From Craterostigma plantagineum (lineage: Eukaryota > Streptophyta > Magnoliopsida > Lamiales > Linderniaceae): a stretch of 64,000 nucleotides of DNA. Shown here piece by piece: positions 22,134-33,796 of the stretch (the stretch's first letter is position 1; the number at the start of each line of letters is the position of its first letter). The notes below the pieces were generated by a model. It had not been told where the DNA came from. It saw only the letters and a program-made list of their open reading frames with translations, and ran no database searches. Where the stretch lies: the NCBI GenBank assembly GCA_027422505.1, contig JAPQWV010001347.1, forward strand, positions 1-64,000. Reading direction: 5' to 3'. A program made the position numbers and the translations under genes.

Positions 22134-22636
22134 GCCACATTTATCGGTGTTGGATTAGAGCTCTTTATGGTGCATAGCAAGTTAGCCGAGGGCCCTGAGA
22201 GATATGAGATCGGGTTTGTTTTATGAGGTGTGAGTTGCATTGGCGCGGATGCCTTTGCGAGGGTTTTCACGTTCACGACATTGCATATTCCTACTTACTG
22301 GGCTTTATAGCTCACCCTTACTTTATGTGTTGTAGGTGCACGCGACCACGGTACGTGATCGCTTTTGATGGCAAGGCTTACCTTTTGAAGCTTCCAGCGA
22401 CTTTTGGGGGTGGTGTGTACATGGATGCGACCTGTGTGGCCGGGCGTTAGGGTTTCTTTTGCTTCGCACTTATACACTTCCCTTGTATATAGGGTTGGAG
22501 CGATATTTTGAGCATGTACATAATGAATTCCTTTATATAAAAGGAAAAAATTTAATACGCATTTTCGCGTATTGTTTAATATTTAGTCACGTAAGATAAC
22601 GTTAGAAAGGTTAGTAGATGGCGGGGCGCCACAGGG

Positions 22637-22648
22637 TGGTATCAGAGC
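22637..22648 (+). promoter_or_regulatory. Tekay element primer-binding site
   Basis: TGGTATCAGAGC, three bases after the 5' LTR end, is complementary to the initiator tRNA-Met 3' end. Confidence 0.93.
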
Positions 22649-22792
22649 TTCGGTTGCAGGTTCTGTAGACTGTCTATGTACACACACTCAAAAGCGTGGA
22701 AGCAGCCTTGCTAGTAAGTTTTTATTACTGTGAATTTTGTTTGTGTTGCGTAATTTATTGGCCTTAGGGACGTCAGGGTAGGAATATTTACG

Positions 22793-25700
22793 ATGGGTAG
22801 AACAAGAAGTGAAGGTAGTGGGAGCTCCGATCGGGGTAGAGAACCCGAAACACCGACTGATAATCGTGACGCTGCTATTCTCCAACTTACGGAGTTAGTA
22901 CGTCAGCAATCTGCCCAGATCCAAGAATTAATCCAACGTCGAAATACTGAGGGGCAACAAACCAGCGGACCTTCCCAGGCAGAAAGGATCGAGATCGTTG
23001 GGGAAAGGTTTCGCAAACTCAATCCGCCTACATTTGAAGACGCCATCGACCCCACGTCTGCTGAGGATTGGCTAAGGACCCTTGAGAGCATGTTCCAATA
23101 CAGCCGCATCCCCGAGGAAGAGAAAGTATTATGTGCTGCGTTTCTATTGCGGGGAAGTGCAGGCCATTGGTGGGACACCATCTTAGCAATCGAGGACCCG
23201 ATCACGATGAGCTGGGATCGCTTCAAAGAACTCTTCAGGAGCAAGTACTTTACTGCTCCAGTTCGAGCCCAGAGAATGAATGAGTTCATTAACCTGCGAC
23301 AAGGAACAATGACTGTGGCTGAGTATATCAGAAAATTTGAACAGTTGTCGAGGTTTGCCACTCACATGGTAAGCACTGATTCCCTGAAGATTGAACGCTT
23401 CTTGGAGGGCCTAAAGCCAGAACTGTATCGCGACGTGAATATGGCCGGGCTTCAGGGAATCACTTATGCACAGGCAGCAGAACGGGCTCTAGTAGCCGAA
23501 CAGGCCGAGACCCGAATTATCCGCGCACAAGAGGCAAAAAGAAAATTTGTGCAAGGAACGCAATGGAGTGGAGGGAACCAGAAGAAACGGTTTTTCCCAA
23601 AGGGCGCAAAGCCTAATTTCCAGAATAGACCTGGACCACCCCAACAACAAAATCAGTTACCGCCAAGGTTTCCCGCCCCAGTACCAAATTGTCCAAGGTG
23701 TGGGAGACGACATTTTGGTAATTGTCCTCCACAGACTAATAACTGCTTCAGATGCGGAAGGCCAGGGCATTATGCGAAACAATGCCCGGAGAACACTTCT
23801 GGAAGTCAAACTGCAGGCCAGGCGAGGCCACCAACTGTACCAGCTCGTGTATATACCATAACGTCCGAGGAAGCAGAGACCGACCCGTCAGTAGTAGCAG
23901 GTACCTTATCTATACACCATATCCCGACATGCATATTAATAGACTCAGGGGCCACGCATTCATTTGCATCATCTAAATACGTGGCGAGACTCGGGATTAC
24001 ACCTCAGCAATCTGATTGTGAGTATAACGTAACTATTCCACATGGGGCTTCGACCCGGACTAGCCTAATCTTACGAGATTGCCCAGTATTAGTTAGTGAT
24101 AGAGAACTACCTGTAGATCTCATAATCATTCCGATGAACGATTATGAAGTAATCCTAGGAATGGACTGGCTGTCTAAATATGGAGCTGTGATCGATTGTA
24201 ACCACAAAACAGTCACGTTCAGCTTAGAGAAAAGTGAACCGTTCGTCTTTACTGGAACAACTAAAGGCAAAGGTATTCCGAAGATTTCGGCATTGAAGGC
24301 ACGACGCTTGATCAAGGCTGGATGTGAAGCATACCTCATTTTTGCAATAACATCAGAGGAACGCTTGTCCCCGAAATTAGAAGAAATTCCAGTAGTACGA
24401 GAATTTCCCGATGTTTTTCCAGAAGATTTACCCGGACTCCCTCCTGATCGTGAGATCCAATTCACGATCGATTTAATACCAGGATCTGCACCAGTTTCGA
24501 AGGCTCCTTACCGGTTATCTCCAACCGAGTTGAAGGAACTGAAAGAGCAGCTAGATGAATTATTACAAAAGGGATTCATTCAGCCTAGCTTCTCACCATG
24601 GGGAGCACCGGTCCTGTTTGTTAAAAAGAAAGATGGATCGATGAGACTATGTATTGATTACCGAGAACTGAATAAGATTACCATCAAGAATAAATACCCT
24701 CTACCGAGAATTGATGATCTATTTGATCAATTGCAAGGTGCAACGGTGTTCTCAAAGATAGACTTAAGATCGGGATATCACCAGTTGAAGATCCGAGAGG
24801 AAGACGTTCCGAAGACCGCTTTCAGTACTAGATATGGGCACTACGAGTTCTTAGTCATGCCTTTTGGGCTGACTAATGCACCAGCGGCGTTCATGGACCT
24901 GATGAATCGCGTGTTCAAGCCATTTCTGGACAAGTTTGTCATCGTATTTATCGATGATATCCTTATCTATTCTAAGACAAAGGAGGAACATGGACAACAC
25001 TTGAAGATCGTCCTTGAGATATTACGAGAAAAAGAGTTATACGCTAAATTCAAGAAATGCGAGTTCTGGCTGAATCAAGTCGCATTCTTGGGACACGTCA
25101 TCTCGGGAGCAGGAATTTCCGTGGACCCAAGCAAGATCGAAGCTATAAATAATTGGCCCCAACCAACCAATGTCACCGAAGTACGTAGTTTTCTTGGCCT
25201 AGCAGGGTATTACAGAAAATTTATTAAAGACTTCTCAAAGATCGCCTCAAAATTAACAAAGTTGACGAAGAAGAATGCCCCATTTCACTGGAGCGACGAA
25301 TGCGAACAGAGTTTTCAGGAATTAAAAAGAAGACTCACCTCGGCCCCAGTTCTGACGATACCCACGGGGATCGGAGGATTTTCAGTATACAGCGATGCTT
25401 CGAAAAATGGTCTAGGATGTGTATTAATGCAAAATGGGAACGTGGTTGCGTATGCTTCCCGACAGTTAAAAGAATATGAAAAGAATTATCCGACTCATGA
25501 TTTGGAGCTCGCCGCAGTAGTCTTTGCTTTGAAGATCTGGAGGCACTATCTATACGGTGAACGATGCGAAATTTTCACGGATCACAAGAGTCTGAAGTAC
25601 TTCTTCACCCAGAAGGAGTTAAATATGAGGCAACGACGGTGGCTGGAGCTTGTTAAAGATTATGACTGCGTAATTAATTACCACCCAGGCAAAGCAAATG

Positions 25701-27259
25701 TGGTCGCCGACGCATTAAGCCGAAAATCTGTGAGCGCGGAACTACAACAACTCGACGTGGAAATAGTACAATTAGGCGAAGTTGAAGTGAAATTGGCGGC
25801 ACTAACCCTCAAACCTACATTAATAGAGCAGATCAGGAATGCGCAAGAGAATGATGAACTCTATTTGAAGATTAAAGGCGTGCAAAAAGAAGAACTGCCC
25901 TCTGATTTTGAAGTACGAGAAGATGGAAGCTTATATTACAAGAATCGCTTATACGTGCCCAATAACACGGAACTACGAAAGATTATTCTGACGGAAGCAC
26001 ATACTACGGTCTATTCCATACACCCCGGAGCGACCAAGATGTATAGGGACTTACGAAATAACTATTGGTGGCCAGGAATGAAGAGAGATATTGCAACATT
26101 CGTAAGTCAATGCCTGACTTGCCAACAGATAAAAGCGGAACACCAACGACCGGCAGGAACATTACAGTCTTTGCCAGTTCCCGAATGGAAATGGGACCAT
26201 ATCACGATGGATTTCGTCGTTGGCTTACCAAAAACAGTAAAGGGCCACGACGCTATTTGGGTAATCGTTGATCGATTGACCAAATCTGCCCACTTTTTAC
26301 CGATCAATTCGACATTCTCCTTGGAGCGATACGCAGAATTATATGTTCAAGAGATAGTTCGACTACACGGAGTTCCAATTTCGATCATTTCCGACCGAGA
26401 TTCAAGATTCCTGTCTAAGTTCTGGATGAGTTTGCAGAAGGCACTGGGAACCAAGCTTTCTTTCAGTACTGCCTATCATCCCCAAACTGACGGGCAGTCA
26501 GAACGAACAATCCAGACATTGGAAGATATGTTAAGGGCGTGCGTACTCGATTTTAAAGGGAATTGGAGCCGATATCTTCCATTGATTGAATTCTCTTACA
26601 ACAACAGCTATCACGCGACGATTGGAATAGCTCCTTATGAAGCTCTATATGGACGCAAATGCAGATCTCCGATTCATTGGGATGAAGTTGGTGAACGGAC
26701 AATGTTAGGCCCTGATATGGTGCAAGAAATGACAGAGGCCATTTCAAAGATACGTGAAAGAATGCGGACGGCCCAGAGTAGACAGAAGAGTTACGCAGAC
26801 CAAAAGCGAAGACCACTAGAATTTACAACAGATGATTGGGTATTCCTAAAGGTATCCCCAATGAAAGGCGTGAAGCGATTTGGAAAGAAAGGCAAATTGA
26901 GTCCTAGGTATGTTGGACCGTTTAGAATAATAAAGAAAGTTGGCGAAGTTGCTTACCAGCTAGAGTTACCAGCGTCGTTAGCTCAGGTTCATGACATCTT
27001 TCACATATCGACGTTACGAAAATACGTCGGAGATCCCAGTCATGTAGTGAATAACGAAAATTTTCACCAACAGCTCAAGCCCGACTTGAGTTATGAGGAG
27101 AGACCCGTAGAAATTTTGATGCACGAAGTAAAGCGGTTACGGAACAAGGAGATCCCGTTAGTAAAAGTATTATGGCAAAACCAGTCGACGGAGGAAGCAA
27201 CATGGGAACGGGAAGATGATATGAAGAATCGCTACCCTGAGTTGTTTCTCCCTACCTGA
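22793..27259 (+). CDS. Gag-pol polyprotein of a Tekay-lineage chromovirus (1488 aa, intact)
   Basis: Single ORF with all domains in order. Gag core at about residues 80-245. Two CCHC-type motifs: [12 protein letters not shown] at 300-311 and [14 protein letters not shown] at 318-331. Aspartic protease at about 370-465 with DSG at 384-386. Reverse transcriptase at about 560-770 with FIDD at 719-722. RNase H with D868, E905, D930 and D973. Integrase zinc finger H1070/H1077/C1107/C1110 and catalytic D1140, D1201, E1237. Chromodomain at about 1432-1486, ending [15 protein letters not shown]. All catalytic residues expected of the family are present and there are no stops or frameshifts, so it may encode a functional element. 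It copies element RNA into DNA in cytoplasmic particles and integrates it. The chromodomain is thought to steer insertion to heterochromatin. The start is the ATG 145 bases after the PBS. Confidence 0.96.
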   Translation: MGRTRSEGSGSSDRGREPETPTDNRDAAILQLTELVRQQSAQIQELIQRRNTEGQQTSGPSQAERIEIVGERFRKLNPPTFEDAIDPTSAEDWLRTLESMFQYSRIPEEEKVLCAAFLLRGSAGHWWDTILAIEDPITMSWDRFKELFRSKYFTAPVRAQRMNEFINLRQGTMTVAEYIRKFEQLSRFATHMVSTDSLKIERFLEGLKPELYRDVNMAGLQGITYAQAAERALVAEQAETRIIRAQEAKRKFVQGTQWSGGNQKKRFFPKGAKPNFQNRPGPPQQQNQLPPRFPAPVPNCPRCGRRHFGNCPPQTNNCFRCGRPGHYAKQCPENTSGSQTAGQARPPTVPARVYTITSEEAETDPSVVAGTLSIHHIPTCILIDSGATHSFASSKYVARLGITPQQSDCEYNVTIPHGASTRTSLILRDCPVLVSDRELPVDLIIIPMNDYEVILGMDWLSKYGAVIDCNHKTVTFSLEKSEPFVFTGTTKGKGIPKISALKARRLIKAGCEAYLIFAITSEERLSPKLEEIPVVREFPDVFPEDLPGLPPDREIQFTIDLIPGSAPVSKAPYRLSPTELKELKEQLDELLQKGFIQPSFSPWGAPVLFVKKKDGSMRLCIDYRELNKITIKNKYPLPRIDDLFDQLQGATVFSKIDLRSGYHQLKIREEDVPKTAFSTRYGHYEFLVMPFGLTNAPAAFMDLMNRVFKPFLDKFVIVFIDDILIYSKTKEEHGQHLKIVLEILREKELYAKFKKCEFWLNQVAFLGHVISGAGISVDPSKIEAINNWPQPTNVTEVRSFLGLAGYYRKFIKDFSKIASKLTKLTKKNAPFHWSDECEQSFQELKRRLTSAPVLTIPTGIGGFSVYSDASKNGLGCVLMQNGNVVAYASRQLKEYEKNYPTHDLELAAVVFALKIWRHYLYGERCEIFTDHKSLKYFFTQKELNMRQRRWLELVKDYDCVINYHPGKANVVADALSRKSVSAELQQLDVEIVQLGEVEVKLAALTLKPTLIEQIRNAQENDELYLKIKGVQKEELPSDFEVREDGSLYYKNRLYVPNNTELRKIILTEAHTTVYSIHPGATKMYRDLRNNYWWPGMKRDIATFVSQCLTCQQIKAEHQRPAGTLQSLPVPEWKWDHITMDFVVGLPKTVKGHDAIWVIVDRLTKSAHFLPINSTFSLERYAELYVQEIVRLHGVPISIISDRDSRFLSKFWMSLQKALGTKLSFSTAYHPQTDGQSERTIQTLEDMLRACVLDFKGNWSRYLPLIEFSYNNSYHATIGIAPYEALYGRKCRSPIHWDEVGERTMLGPDMVQEMTEAISKIRERMRTAQSRQKSYADQKRRPLEFTTDDWVFLKVSPMKGVKRFGKKGKLSPRYVGPFRIIKKVGEVAYQLELPASLAQVHDIFHISTLRKYVGDPSHVVNNENFHQQLKPDLSYEERPVEILMHEVKRLRNKEIPLVKVLWQNQSTEEATWEREDDMKNRYPELFLPT

Positions 27260-27281
27260 TTTCGGGGACGAAATCCCTTTT

Positions 27282-27294
27282 AAGGGGGGGAGGA
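27282..27294 (+). promoter_or_regulatory. Tekay element polypurine tract
   Basis: AAGGGGGGGAGGA directly precedes the 3' LTR start at 27295. The preceding TTTCGGGGACGAAAT phrase is also kept in the internal segments of the 43.7-53.5 kb array. Confidence 0.9.
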
Positions 27295-30131
27295 TGTAAT
27301 ACCCGAGTCCCGTAAGTAAGCTGGCCAATAAATTAGCGTACATATTATGTGTTTATATGACGCCATGATACGTGTTTTATCATCTTATATGTGTTACGTG
27401 ATGACTAACTTATGTGGAAATAGTAGGATTTAGGAAATATTTGGGTAACATTTAAGTATAGGCGAGACTTTGGAAAGTCTCGTGAAAAATAAGTATGTAG
27501 TATAGAGAAATTTCGACTGATTTCATTTCAGGAAGTTAAGCTTCCAGGTAAGTATTAACCTTTCGCCGATCAAATAAAATGATAAGTTAGAATCGGTGAT
27601 CATAGCATGATTTTGGTTAATTAGATTGAGACCAAAATCGGGCGATTTTAGTGTAGGAATTCGCACAATTTATGAATTTATTTTCAGACAATTACAGTAG
27701 AAACAATCGGGTGACATTTGACTTTTGAGTCAAGGAGTAGGAATCATATCAAACCACGAATGTTTACTTAACATAGAAGGTAAAAGTTAAGTTGAGACAC
27801 CTAGTTGTCAATTCTATCACAGATTCCCAAGTTTAATACTTATCATATAGATCGAAAGTCCTTAGGAAGAGAAATTTTATTTTGAATACGAAAGACAAAC
27901 CAAGGAGAAGAAGAAACCAAACTCGGAAAAATTCAGCCAACATAGGCAATCCTTAGCAAGTCAATTTTCGGACTCAAGGAAGGTAATAATCTTACTTATC
28001 ACATGAAAATTCAGTTAACAAACTATGTTTATTATGTTTCTTCGAGTTAATGAGATTTAATTGAGATTTGTGAGTAGAATAAGTAGCTGAAAAACCCTAA
28101 CTTTTGAATTTAAACTCATGCTAACCTAACTGTTTAAATTTGAATAGATTGACGTTTGAGAAGTAATAAGGTTAAACGTATTTTGAATAGGGAGAACGTC
28201 ATGTAACTAATGAAGCTCTAAGGATCTAAACTTTGGAGTAATTACTTAACTGATTTACGGATATATTGAATATAAATTGGACTTAGGGTAATCCTTGGGG
28301 GGAAGTAATTTTAGGTACTTAAGTGGTTTCGATTCTTTTCAGTACTATGGTGAACCTTCGAGCATTCAATTTAGTATACTTGTTTTAATTCATATGTTCT
28401 TGAGTGTAAACTTTCGTGCTTAGGATGTAGAAAAAGGATAAGAATAGAAAATGTCGAGATCATGTTATGCTTAATAAAACTCGAGACTTATTAGCTATAT
28501 CGTAATATGGTTAGAAGAATAAGAAAATGTCGAGACCCATTGTATCGAGATTTATTACACAACTAGGCTCAAGGATGATGTCGACATCTATATAAAAAAA
28601 TAAATATCGACATTTAGTTTAAAGAGCTCGACATTTATGCTTAATATGTATTGAAGTCCATGTTGAAATGAAAATGTCGAGAGCTATCTATACCACATCT
28701 CGACATTTCATATCTTATAATTATTGTAACTCGACATATATATCTCGAAAGGTTACTGTGATAATGAATTCAAATAGTTCGAGATTTGTAACATATCGAG
28801 TTTTATACTAAAGCAAATGTCGAGATGTACAAATAATAAATATCGAGATCTTTGTGTGATTTAAATGTCGAAGCTTGGTATAAGGAATGTCGAAACCTAT
28901 TTCTGAAATTATATTTTTAGTTTAGGTTAAGTTCTAAATTTTAGGGTTTCGAATTTATAAAAGTCGAAACTAGGGTTTTCAAATTAAGCCAATTTCGTGA
29001 AATTATAATTAGACTAACAAACCCTAATTTTATATGTTCCCATATTTAGGGTTTGAAGATTAGCGACTTACTGATAAGCTAATATCTAAGGATACCAGGT
29101 AAGTGGGAATTTCAACTACAACACATAATTTATTTGTATGTGCTTACGTGACTATGTGCTTGAGTGTTTATTACGTGAATTATTTGACATGCTTCTGCAT
29201 GGTAAGTGCTTACGATATTAATTCACGTTGCATATCCATGTGCATGCACGAGACACTTGGGGTTTATGTGAGATGAGCATGCACGGTATTTATCGCCTGA
29301 GAGCGAATAATATTTGCCGATATAGGCATTTGATGTCGACTCGCAGTTGAGTCAGGGCTACTTCTATGGCACCAGGACGGCGTGGTGCGTCGTCGATTAT
29401 ATTATGTATTTTATTGGGCTTCTGCCCTGTTTATTTTATTTGGGCTGATGCCCTGATAGCGGAGGGATGCGACCTGGAGGGTGCGACCTGGAAAGGAGCG
29501 ACCTAGGGGGAAACCCTAGCGTAGGCTAACCAGCGTAGGCTACCAGCGTGGGCTACCGCACGGCAGAGGGGACGACCTGGGAGGGTGCGACCTAGGGAAA
29601 CCTAGCGTAGGCTACCCAGCGTAGGTCGCTGCCACATTTATCGGTGTTGGATTAGAGCTCTTTATGGTGCATAGCAAGTTAGCCGAGGGCCCTGAGAGAT
29701 ATGAGATCGGGTTTGTTTTATGAGGTGTGAGTTGCATTGGCGCGGATGCCTTTGCGAGGGTTTTCACGTTCACGACATTGCATATTCCTACTTACTGGGC
29801 TTTATAGCTCACCCCTTACTTTATGTGTTGTAGGTGCACGCGACCACGGTACGTGATCGCTTTTGATGGCAAGGCTTACCTTTTGAAGCTTCCAGCGACT
29901 TTTGGGGGTGGTGTGTACATGGATGCGACCTGTGTGGCCGGGCGTTAGGGTTTCTTTTGCTTCGCACTTATACACTTCCCTTGTATATAGGGTTGGAGCG
30001 ATATTTTGAGCATGTACATAATGAATTCCTTTATATAAAAGGAAAAAATTTAATACGCATTTTCGCGTATTGTTTAATATTTAGTCACGTAAGATAACGT
30101 TAGAAAGGTTAGTAGATGGCGGGGCGCCACA
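27295..30131 (+). repeat. Tekay element 3' LTR
   Basis: Nearly identical to the 5' LTR. The differences I saw are GGATCTGAAC to GGATCTAAAC, GCTTGGGTG to GCTTGAGTG, and one extra base each in an A run (near 28600) and a C run (near 29815). These four markers also identify the copy at 60946-62947 as a derivative of this LTR. Confidence 0.95.
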
Positions 30132-30457
30132 GTCTTAGTCTTGCTATGCAAATTAGTAGTCTTGGGCTAAATTGTAATTAGTCATTTTGTAGGACTACTT
30201 GTGTAAATATACCACGAGGTGGTATATATAAGTGAACTCCTTAGAAAGTAAGGAGTGCGTTGTACAAGGGAATTCGGATCGAAAAATAGAATTGAAAATT
30301 TAGAGAGAAGATTTCCGCCTCCCTTGAGTGCTCTCAACGTTGCTTCTCTCCCAAGCTTTCTTCGTAAGCAAATCTCAATCGTAAGCTCTCGAATTTCTTA
30401 GATTTGCTATTCAATTCTTAGTAATTCGATCTAGGTTGGATATCTGGGGTTCTAACA
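30132..30457 (+). repeat. Copia-2 3' LTR, remaining part
   Basis: Begins with the second GTCTT of the Tekay TSD, then continues the Copia-2 LTR to TCTAACA. Together with 19758-19798 it rebuilds an LTR of about 362 bp. Confidence 0.92.
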
Positions 30458-31812
30458 GTACGTGAAGGGCTCGATATGCATCTTATGGATGTTGTCACTG
30501 CGTACTTGTATAGATCACTCGATAGTGACATATACATAAAACTCCCTGAGGGATTTCGTTTACCTGAAAATTTAGGATCTTGAAATGAGTACTAAATAAA
30601 GCTGAATAAATCGCTCTACGGTTTAAAACAATCAGGGCGTCTGTGGTATAATCGTTTAAGTGCTTATTTACTAAAAGAGGGGTATACAAATGATAAACAT
30701 GCCCTTGTATCTTCATGAGAAGAAGTGGAAATGAATTTGTCATCATTGCCGTTTATGTTGATGACTTAAATATAGGAACTCCTCAAGAGTTAACAAAAGC
30801 TATTATATGTTTGAAACGAGAATTCAAAATGAAAGATCTTGGAAGAATGAAATGACTATTGAATACTTGAACAATGGAATATTTGTCCATCAAGAGACTT
30901 ATACAAAGAAGATCTTGAAAAGATTTTATATGAACAAAGCACATCCATTAACCACTCCAATGATCGTACGGTCTCTTGATGTGAATAAAGATCCGTTCAG
31001 ACCATGCGATAATAATGAAGAAATACTTGGTGCTGAAGTTCCATATCTTAGTGCTATTGGAGTATTAATGTATCTTACAAGTCATACTAGACCAGATATA
31101 GCATTTGCAGTGAATTTATTAGCAAGATATAGTTCCTCACCAACTAGACGACATTGGAATGGGATCAAACAAATATTCCGTTATCTTCAAGGAACTACGG
31201 ATGAGGGATTATTTTATTCGAATGATTCACAATCAAGTTTAGTTGGCTATGCAGATGCGGGATTTCTATCTGACCCACATAACGGACGATCGCAAACAGG
31301 TTACTTATTTACACATAGAGGTACATCTGTTTCATGGCAATCGGTTAAACAAACCTTAGTTGCTACTTCTTCAAATCATCTGAGGTATTAGCGATTCATG
31401 AGGCTAGTCGAGAATGTGTTTGGTTAAGATCTATTATTCAACACATTCAAGACACTTGTGGATTATCTACTAGAAATTACCTTCTACAACATTATTTGAA
31501 GATAATACAGCATGCATAGCTCAATTAAGAGAAGGTTACATCAAAGGTGATAGAACAAAACACATATCACCAAAACTTTTCTTTACGCATGAACTTGAGA
31601 AAAATGGTGATATTGATGTACAACAAGTTCGACCAAGTGAAAATCTTGCTGATCTATTTACTAAGGCACTTCCTCCAAGAATTTTTGAAAATTTAGTATA
31701 TTCAATTGGAGTCCGAAAACTGAGAGATCTTAAAGGACATTCTCATCGGGGGAGTAAATACGAAATGCGCTCTTTTTTCTCCACTATGGTTTTCCCCATA
31801 GGGTTTTCCTAG
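30458..31812 (+). pseudogene. Copia-1 RT C-terminal part and RNase H, broken
   Basis: Resumes after TSD GTACG with VREGLDMHLMDVVTAYLYRS, IYIKLPEGFRLPE and LNKSLYGLKQSGRLWYNRL. AVYVDDLNIGTP then carries the RT catalytic YVDD. RNase H follows with RPDIAFAVNLLARYSS, DAGFLSDPHNGRSQTGYLF, KHISPKLFFTHEL and ENLADLFTKALPP. Stops and frame changes occur near 30580, 30717, 30850 and 31389. The stretch completes the pol interrupted at 13487. Confidence 0.88.
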
Positions 31813-31942
31813 TAAAGTTTTTAATGAGGCAACAACTAAAAACATATCAAAAGAGTGATGTACTCTTTTTCATTCACTAGAATTTTATCCCACTGAGTTT
31901 TTCCTAATAAGGTTTTAATGAGGCATATTCTTTATTGGACAT

Positions 31943-31953
31943 CCAAGGGGTAG
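31943..31953 (+). promoter_or_regulatory. Copia-1 polypurine tract
   Basis: CCAAGGGGTAG immediately precedes the 3' LTR. Confidence 0.75.
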
Positions 31954-32202
31954 TGTTATGAATAATCAAAATTATGTGGATGTCCACATATTTATTAGTT
32001 ATAAATGTTAGCTGCAATAGTAGATGAAATTTTTGCCTATAAATATGTTGTATCGTTCCATTGAAAATTGTACAAGATATTATTAAGCTTTGTTTATATT
32101 ATACGTGTTCTTTGCTTGTATCATACCACTAGTAAAATATAGATATTACACTTAGCATTAAAAGCTTCCATATATACCATAAAACTAAATATTTTATAAC
32201 AG
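31954..32202 (+). repeat. Copia-1 3' LTR
   Basis: TGTTATGAATAATC to ATTTTATAACA, followed by TSD GTTAC. It keeps the GTGGATGTCCAC palindrome and TATAAATA box of the 5' LTR. Confidence 0.93.
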
Positions 32203-32207
32203 TTACA

Positions 32208-32839
32208 TGTTATTATATTGTATATAATAAACACTGTGAGTCCCCACGTGACTTGTCGCAATGCCCATGCTTAAATTTTTTTTATGTATGTATATATTAT
32301 GCACATATAACTTAAAAAAAAAACATAGATATCTTTCGATGTATATTTAATATTAATTTATTATTTAAGTGAACGACATAAAATTAATGTATTAATCAAA
32401 TAACTTAGAATTAATCTTGATGATAATGGAAATTTATATTTTCTATGCAATTTTTCTTGTGTATTTATGTATAATCTTTGATCAAAGGGATTGTATGGCA
32501 TTCCATACTCTGGAAAGAAAATGGCCATAACTTAATACATAATAAAGGGCCAGATTTTGGCCAGTGCATCATGGTATATTGTACAGAACACTTCTTTTTT
32601 GAATGGATGTTTATACTTAAGGTCTCATTATTGCAAGAAAATGGTCCAACAAACTAAAAACATCATAAAAAGACTTACTACAATTTCCATAAAAATAGAA
32701 TGTGATTAGATAATTAATTGACAAATCTTATTGACTCTATAACATGATTAGATTATTAAATGATTCGATTATTAAGCAATAACTCGATACAAACAATACA
32801 TTACTAGAAGAAAATAGACCATCTATCGCATTCGCCGCG
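32208..32839. other. AT-rich DNA, nothing recognised
   Basis: No ORF, terminal repeat or RNA-like structure stands out. This is the continuation of the pre-Copia-1 target sequence. Confidence 0.5.
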
Positions 32840-32847
32840 CCTCGTGT

Positions 32848-33288
32848 AAGGGTGTTAGTTCGAACCAAACCGAAACCGAAATTTCGGTTTAATCGAAATT
32901 TCGGTTCGCCAATCTTAATAACCGAACACCGAACCTAATTTCCCAGTTCGGTTATCGGTTTTTCCCGAATTTTTTCGGTAAATTCGATTTTTACCGAAGA
33001 CCGAATTTTCAATAAAAAAATAAAAAAAGGAAGTTTCAGTAATATTTAAATTAATATATTAATATAATTATATTTATATTTTCACTATTAATAAAATATA
33101 ATATATTTTAATTTAAAAATGTCGGTAATTCGGTTTACCGAAATAAAAATCCATACCGAACCGAATTACCAAATATTTTTTCGAAAAACCGAATACCGAA
33201 CCTAATTTCTTCGGTTCGGTTCGGTTTGTACCGAAATTTCGGTTTTACGGTAATTCGGTTCGGTGAACCGAGTTATGCACACCCCTAG
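32848..33288. mobile_element. hAT-type MITE with ACCGAA/TTCGGT subterminal repeats
   Basis: Ends AAGGGTGTTAG and GCACACCCCTAG are inverted relative to each other, and both flanking arms are packed with CGGTT/AACCG words. Flanks CCTCGTGT (32840-32847) and CCTCATGC (33289-33296) match at 6 of 8, an aged 8-bp hAT TSD. There is no coding capacity. Confidence 0.65.
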
Positions 33289-33313
33289 CCTCATGCGCGG
33301 CTTCAAATTTCTA

Positions 33314-33318
<5 letters not shown>

Positions 33319-33371
<53 letters not shown>
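33319..33371. repeat. (TA)n microsatellite
   Basis: About 26 uninterrupted TA units directly after the MITE flank. Confidence 0.95.
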
Positions 33372-33375
<4 letters not shown>

Positions 33376-33788
33376 TTTCGGTATTCGGTTTTTATTGGGT
33401 TAATCGTATTACAGAACAGAAAAAACCGAAATTTCGGTTTTTCATTTTGAAGAACCGAAAACTGAACTGAACCTCTTCGGTCGGTATTTGATTCATACCG
33501 AACTTTCAGTTTTCGGTTCGGTTCGGTCGGTTAACCGACTGTTGAACACCCGTAGTTAAGGGTATCTACTTTGAAAATACTTTGGACCGCGATTGAAAAG
33601 CATTAAATACAGGATACCAAATGAAATTTGAAGAACCGAAAAAATCGAAGATTTCTGTTTTTCGTTTTGAAAAACCGAAAACCGAACCGAACCTCTTCAA
33701 TCTGTATTCGGTTCATACCGAACTTTCAGTTTTCGGTTCGATTTGGTCGATTAACCGACTTTCGAACACCCTTAGTTAAGGGTGTCTA
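33372..33788. repeat. Duplicated CGGTT-rich MITE fragments
   Basis: Two related blocks (about 33.42-33.57 and 33.62-33.79 kb) both run through AACCTCTTC, CATACCGAACTTTCAGTTTT and CGAACACCCTTAGTTAAGG-type sequence, so they form a direct duplication of an hAT-like end. A 55-bp-unit repeat sits between them (about 33566-33625). Confidence 0.5.
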
Positions 33789-33796
33789 CTTTGAAA

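Larger units (their letters stand above)
19799..22633 (+). repeat. Tekay element 5' LTR
   Basis: Ends GGCGGGGCGCCACA just before the PBS. A TATATAA word at 22534-22540 lies about 100 bases from the LTR end and could be the promoter, giving a short R-U5. The LTR contains a TCGA-motif cluster and GC-rich iterated motifs described separately. ORFs within it (for example 22223-22450) are not genes. Confidence 0.94.
19799..30131 (+). mobile_element. Intact young Ty3/gypsy chromovirus, Tekay/Del lineage
   Basis: A complete 10.3-kb element: LTRs of 2835 and 2837 bp starting TGTAATACCCG and ending GCGCCACA, tRNA-Met PBS, one uninterrupted 1488-codon gag-pol, PPT, and TSD GTCTT (19794-19798, 30132-30136). 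Long LTRs, a fused gag-pol and a C-terminal chromodomain are features of the Tekay (Del) clade. Hand comparison of the LTRs shows only about two substitutions and two 1-base indels. This indicates very recent insertion and possible present activity. Confidence 0.95.
13488..30457 (+). mobile_element. Copia-2: gag-only Copia-type element nested in Copia-1 RT
   Basis: A 363-bp 5' LTR (TGTTGG...TTAACA) and a 3' LTR split by the Tekay insertion are flanked by the TSD GTACG (13483-13487 and 30458-30462). The PBS is TGGTATCAGAGC and the PPT AAAGGGGGAGAT. Without the Tekay insertion it is about 6.6 kb. The interior has a coiled-coil gag-like protein and a protease-like remnant but no integrase or reverse transcriptase, so it is non-autonomous. 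The LTRs differ by about four substitutions and one indel, so it is younger than Copia-1. Confidence 0.9.
8493..32202 (+). mobile_element. Copia-1: outer Ty1/copia element, interrupted by nested insertions
   Basis: Two 249-bp LTRs (TGTTA...TAACA) are flanked by a perfect 5-bp TSD, GTTAC, at 8488-8492 and 32203-32207. Gene order gag, PR, INT, RT, RNase H is that of Ty1/copia. Without the MULE (8865-9929) and the Copia-2 nest (13488-30457) it would be about 5.7 kb. All coding parts carry stops and frameshifts. Hand comparison of the two LTRs gives about 11 substitutions plus a few indels in about 245 aligned bases, making it the oldest of the three nested retrotransposons. Confidence 0.93.

Noticed and set aside
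22223..22450. 75-codon ORF in the Tekay 5' LTR
   Set aside because: Non-domain ORF within LTR, disrupted in the 3' LTR by a 1-base insertion.
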